DNA from: Anisakis pegreffii
Taxonomy: Eukaryota; Nematoda; Chromadorea; Rhabditida; Anisakidae
Assembly (NCBI GenBank): GCA_035041965.1
Contig: JAPYMA010001704.1
Span: forward strand, 1 to 64,000
DNA length: 64,000 nt
Reading direction: 5' to 3'
Below the pieces are notes generated by a model. It had not been told where the DNA came from and did not search any database. It saw only the letters and a program-made list of their open reading frames with translations. The translations under genes and the position numbers were made by a program. This document shows, one piece after another, positions 60,234 to 64,000 of this stretch (position 1 is the first letter of the stretch; each line of letters starts with the position of its first letter).

Positions 60234-60544
60234 TTCGGTTTAATTTGAACTACTGCAAATCTTTTTCCATTGAAACAGTACAATCATATGGTTTAATTTC
60301 TTTGCACATTGTCACATAGGTTCACTGGAGCATACAGCGTGAATACTTTAGAGGATGATCAATTTACGTGAATATTAGCAGATCGTTACATGATCGCATT
60401 ACATACCGTTCGAGGTAATGATTCAGCGTTTAAAGCAATATGAAAATATTTTACACTATCGGAAGCGAAATCGAAACGAAGATGTGTCTCAAAGTTATTG
60501 ATCACTCTAATTCTCAGATAGATCAATTATATGCAATCTTATTG

Positions 60545-60730
60545 TTAGCAACCAGTGGTATCTCGTAATCGGGTCACCCACGATTCAGCTCCGTGACCAG
60601 TTCCACCTCGACAAATAGCACCTTGCCCTTCACTGATGAGGTCTACAAGTGACCATAGACCTGTGCGGTAACCACTGTCCGGGTGGTACCAGCCACAGAA
60701 GTAATCATCGTAGACCCCTTGCAATCTCAT
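60545..60730 (-). CDS. Orphan coding-like frame, family unknown
   Basis: A 61-codon frame (ATG at 60730, TAA at 60545..60547) with composition unlike the AT-rich surroundings: rich in Gly, Trp, Asp, Arg and Cys (for example DDYFCGWYHPDSGYRTGLW and GQGAICRGGTGHG). Local GC is near 50 percent. It could be a short gene, one exon of a larger gene, or a fragment of a mobile element; I do not recognise it and see no clear splice sites at its ends. Confidence 0.3.
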   Translation of the reverse strand: MRLQGVYDDYFCGWYHPDSGYRTGLWSLVDLISEGQGAICRGGTGHGAESWVTRLRDTTGC

Positions 60731-60739
60731 ATCACTTCC

Positions 60740-62762
60740 AAACAAATTAGCGCTAAGAAGGCATACACACAGTTCGCCAATTACGAACGGAGTGACAATT
60801 CGCCAAATGACCGAACTCGCATTTTTTATTGATAAGTGTTCAGAAATGTGAATGGGAATAAATTGTCGCGAAGGAGCGCGAAAGAGAAGCGCGAGAGAGA
60901 CGATTCGTGAGGGACACCAAGATGGTGTGTGAAAACACTCTTAAATCTGTACTTAGCTGTATATGTATAAGATGTACACAAATATCATGCGCTATCGAAT
61001 CGGATGATGAAACTTAACTTTCGTATATCTCATTTGGAGGATCTCCTCCCTTTTCTGTTTGTATTATAAGAATGCTTTGTGTTTCGATATATAATACAGT
61101 GTTAATACAAAATAAACGCCGAAATAAATCTTTATGGGAGTAAATCGGTACAATCTGTATGTCATTCTGTAGTGCAGATCCAGGAGTATGAAACAACGGA
61201 TGAAACATGAAACAAGAGTTTCTATTTGGCTTGAAGTACAAGGTTTCAAGAAATAATTGAAAATATTGCCCACCCGATAGGAAAATTTCATAATCAAGAT
61301 ATATACTGCCTTGTAACCAAGATTCACTAGTCTCCAAAATTGCAACAAGTTTTGATGCCAACTGTTAAGTTACGAAAGTTATGCCACTTGCCGTGGTCAG
61401 TTGTGATATTCAATGATCACAACTAGTGTTCGTCGGGGACGGGGTCCTCGTCGGGGAACGCGGGAAGCGCTCCCCCCGCTCAATTTGCTGCACTAATTTT
61501 TTGGCAGAGACACCTCCCGTCCAGTTTTCTCCCCACAGGGACCCCCTTCCCCGGGCGATCCGCTCCCGACTTTTTCTCGGGGATCCTCCGTCCAGTTTTC
61601 TCCCCGACGTGGAGAACGAGCAACGCGTCGCAACTTCGCGAACCATCACATTCATCGCGGTCAATCAACTCAAAATAGCGAAATACCGCTGATAATGTTT
61701 CACGCTTGTTTTTATTTTATTGATAATGATTCGTTCTTGTTTTTATCTTGTTGAAGTGAGTAGAATTTTTGGGGTTGACTTCGTTGTAGTAATGCTGACG
61801 TAGGGTATTGTTGATGTTAGGGGATTAGTTGATGTCGTTGGATTAGAACGAGACGGGACACACCTGAGTTTGGTCGAGTTGAGAGGTGACGAACAAACGA
61901 ACTTGACTGACTGCGATCAAGAAGAAACAATGTTAGCAAAAATTTGATGCTGAGGTATTGTATGATTGGGGGCGTGAGTTACTGTAAAAGTGATGCGATG
62001 TTGGAAACAGTAAGGTAGGGTATAGATAGTATGATAATAGCAATGACGATAATGATGTGTTTGATTTGTTCTTATTTTCATTTTATTGATATTGATTTGC
62101 GCTTGGTTGTTTTCAATAAATATGAATTAGAACAAGTAACATTGGGAGGTTTTTGAATGGTAGCAACATATTATTTAAAAAATTATCATATCTTCGACCT
62201 TTTTCGCGTGGACCCTCCCGTCCAGTTTTCTCCCCATGGGGTCCCCCATCCCGTCCGAAAAACTGCTATCCTTCGAACGCTAGTCCCAACCAAGGAGTCA
62301 TCCATTAGATTGATGCACCCAATAGGATGCCAAAAAATTGCAAGCCTTGTGATTTTTTGAGTTGGAATGACAAAATTTCTAAAAAGTATTCCATCTACTG
62401 TTCTTCATTTCTGTTATTTCGTGCACTCTTTTATTATCCATCTTCATCACTCGGTTGTTTGTCTTGTTTTTCAATGATATTCACCATTTCATCATATTCA
62501 CCTGACGCGGAACACTGCGTTTTCTTTTTGTTTATTAACGTCCTCTTTATAAAAACCATTTCATTCGGTATTTGAAGTTAATTTTTTCTAGACACAATAA
62601 CATTCTAAATAGGTTATTCAAGCAAAGAAATTGATAAGGCAGATGTGGGACATTTCGGAGATTGGAATGTTTTTAATGGTTGATAAAATCAAAATGAGCC
62701 AGCAATATCAAATGGCATATAGGTTGCACTGACGCTAACACTGTCTGAGGTTGTTTCATACA
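60740..62762. other. Intergenic region with two GC-rich blocks
   Basis: Between OXA1L-like and the glycosyltransferase start. GC-rich blocks at 61425..61640 and 62205..62265 carry the word CGTCCAGTTTTCTCCCC three times (near 61518, 61591 and 62219). The first also contains GTTCGTCGGGGACGGGGTCC, close to a phrase near 31415. Frames over these blocks on both strands are byproducts of high GC. The rest is AT-rich with no recognised gene. Confidence 0.5.
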
Positions 62763-64000
62763 ATGGCAGTACATTCTCGTATTTCAAATATTCTAGAATC
62801 GCTGCTTCTAGATGATCGTACTCATTTGCTGTTCCCTAAACGACTTCTTGTTTTACAATTTCTTTGGGTATTTCCTTATTTAATCGTAAGTGTTCCTTAT
62901 TGCTTCTCTAATTACTGCTTTTTGCTCAAAATTCCACTTCACCATATTACTGTTATCGTAATGGTCTTTACTTTCTTTATATTATGCAACAAAAATGATT
63001 ACTTCCTTACACGATAGTCATTCGATTATCAGGACGAAATTGTTGCTCTGAAATTTATGGATCTTTCTAAACTGAGAACTCCTTCTACCACACAAGCAAT
63101 CAGCAAGAAGATTAGATAGAGTATAAAAACTTCCAATTTCAGTTTGCGAATTATGCGGAGCGAGGTTTACTGGCATTTCGACTGTTATGCTATACTCAGA
63201 ATGACTATTTAGAGTTACCAAATCAAAGGGAATACAATATCAATGAGTGCACCAGAAAATATTTTGGTCCGAGATATTCATCCAACAGCAGTTGCCTTTT
63301 CAATCAGCCACCAACCGTATTGATTAGACCAAATATTTCAAACTCACTTGCGGCACTTATTGTCGTCCGAAGTGCACCAATGTCTCAAGATTATCGTCAA
63401 TTCATACGTGATACATGGAAGCGCACTCTAGAACCTGAAATACCTGTGGTTTTCGTCACCGGAGTTATCAAAAACAACAACTTGAGTAGAGAAGCAAGCT
63501 CGATTTTATCGATTCATATCACAATCTAAGCCTTAAAATGGTCCTGACCTATAAATATTTTTTAACGGAACTGCCAACACTACAACATATTATCTCACTC
63601 AACGATGATATCATTGTCAACTCAACAGCCTTGAAATCTGTATGTTCCAATCCGGAGATTGCGAGTATATTGCTCTCTTTTCATTTGATCAAACCTAGGG
63701 AATTTGCAACAATAATGAGCATGAATTCGTATTTTTTAATCCATCATTCTCTTCGTTTCATCAGTTTGTTTGTTGCCTTTGCTTTATCAGAATATTCAAC
63801 CAGAGTTTCTCGGCTGGAAACATTGTTGTTAAGGTCATGAAGGAACCAGGAATGTGGATGACAGGCAGGATGTTACGTGGTTATCCGAGGCTTATTTTCA
63901 AGTGGCTCCCCTGGTATATCCCATCCGATTTGTACCCAAACTTGTGTTATCCACCCTTCATAGAGGTTATGACTTTTTTTAGGTTTATTTAGCTTATTTT
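62763..64000 (+). CDS. Glycosyltransferase family 31 (beta-1,3-galactosyltransferase-like), partial and frameshifted
   Basis: Type II Golgi glycosyltransferase. Exon 1, 62763..62886, gives a cytoplasmic segment and a hydrophobic anchor (RLLVLQFLWVFPYLI) with a strong GTAAGT donor. Exon 2, 63142..63639, follows acceptor TTCCAATTTCAG and includes PPTVLIRPN, the family motif QFIRDTWKR, then VVFVTG, DFIDSYHNLSLK, and the metal-binding motif as LNDDIIVN. Exon 3, 63765..63965, has WYIPSDLYPNLCYPPF, matching the family's W-Y...YPPY region; the gene continues past the right edge. Within exon 2 the frame breaks between SREA (ends near 63498) and DFIDSYH (starts near 63500): the two parts are in different frames and about eight expected residues are missing. 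This is a pseudogene, a sequencing error, or an unresolved exon structure. Whether an extra exon lies between 62887 and 63141 is open. Confidence 0.75.

Overview
This window looks like nuclear DNA of an animal, most likely a nematode. It is AT-rich, its genes are cut into many short exons (about 60 to 360 bp), introns mostly end in TTTCAG or similar, and the solute carrier and glycosyltransferase read like nematode family members. The organism call is inference; the exon structures were worked out by eye from reading frame, splice-site phase and family motifs. Each multi-exon model given below keeps phase across every junction except where stated.

Layout. (1) 1..16144 is one giant, nearly perfect inverted repeat: left arm 1..8089, 5-base spacer 8090..8094, right arm 8095..16144. 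Each arm carries the same PFTAIRE-type cyclin-dependent kinase gene (CDK14/15-like), so two divergent copies point outward from the centre. The arms differ by scattered substitutions, small indels and a microsatellite length. (2) 19173..25357 (+) is a complete WDR47-like gene (LisH/CTLH plus WD40). (3) 27599..35980 (-) is a complete DH-PH Rho guanine nucleotide exchange factor. (4) 36000..46200 is mostly without a recognisable gene, but has a few coding-like exons on the + strand. (5) 46215..51371 (-) is a complete SLC17-type (sialin/VGLUT family) transporter. (6) 51400..58400 holds only transposon relics. (7) 58414..60233 (-) is a complete OXA1L-type mitochondrial insertase. (8) 62763 to the right edge (+) is a glycosyltransferase family 31 gene carrying a frameshift and running off the window.

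These are unrelated housekeeping or neuronal genes, not an operon or a gene cluster with a shared job. Interspersed elements are frequent: a SINE-like family (four copies, three in introns and two of those very close to 3' splice sites), a fold-back DNA transposon family with exact 9-bp target duplications, 3' tails of RTE-like retrotransposons, one TIR element, and GC-rich repeat islands standing out from the AT-rich background.

The most unusual object is the 16-kb palindrome. It either is a real inverted duplication or joins two haplotypes at a contig end; the sequence alone cannot decide, but the tests are simple.
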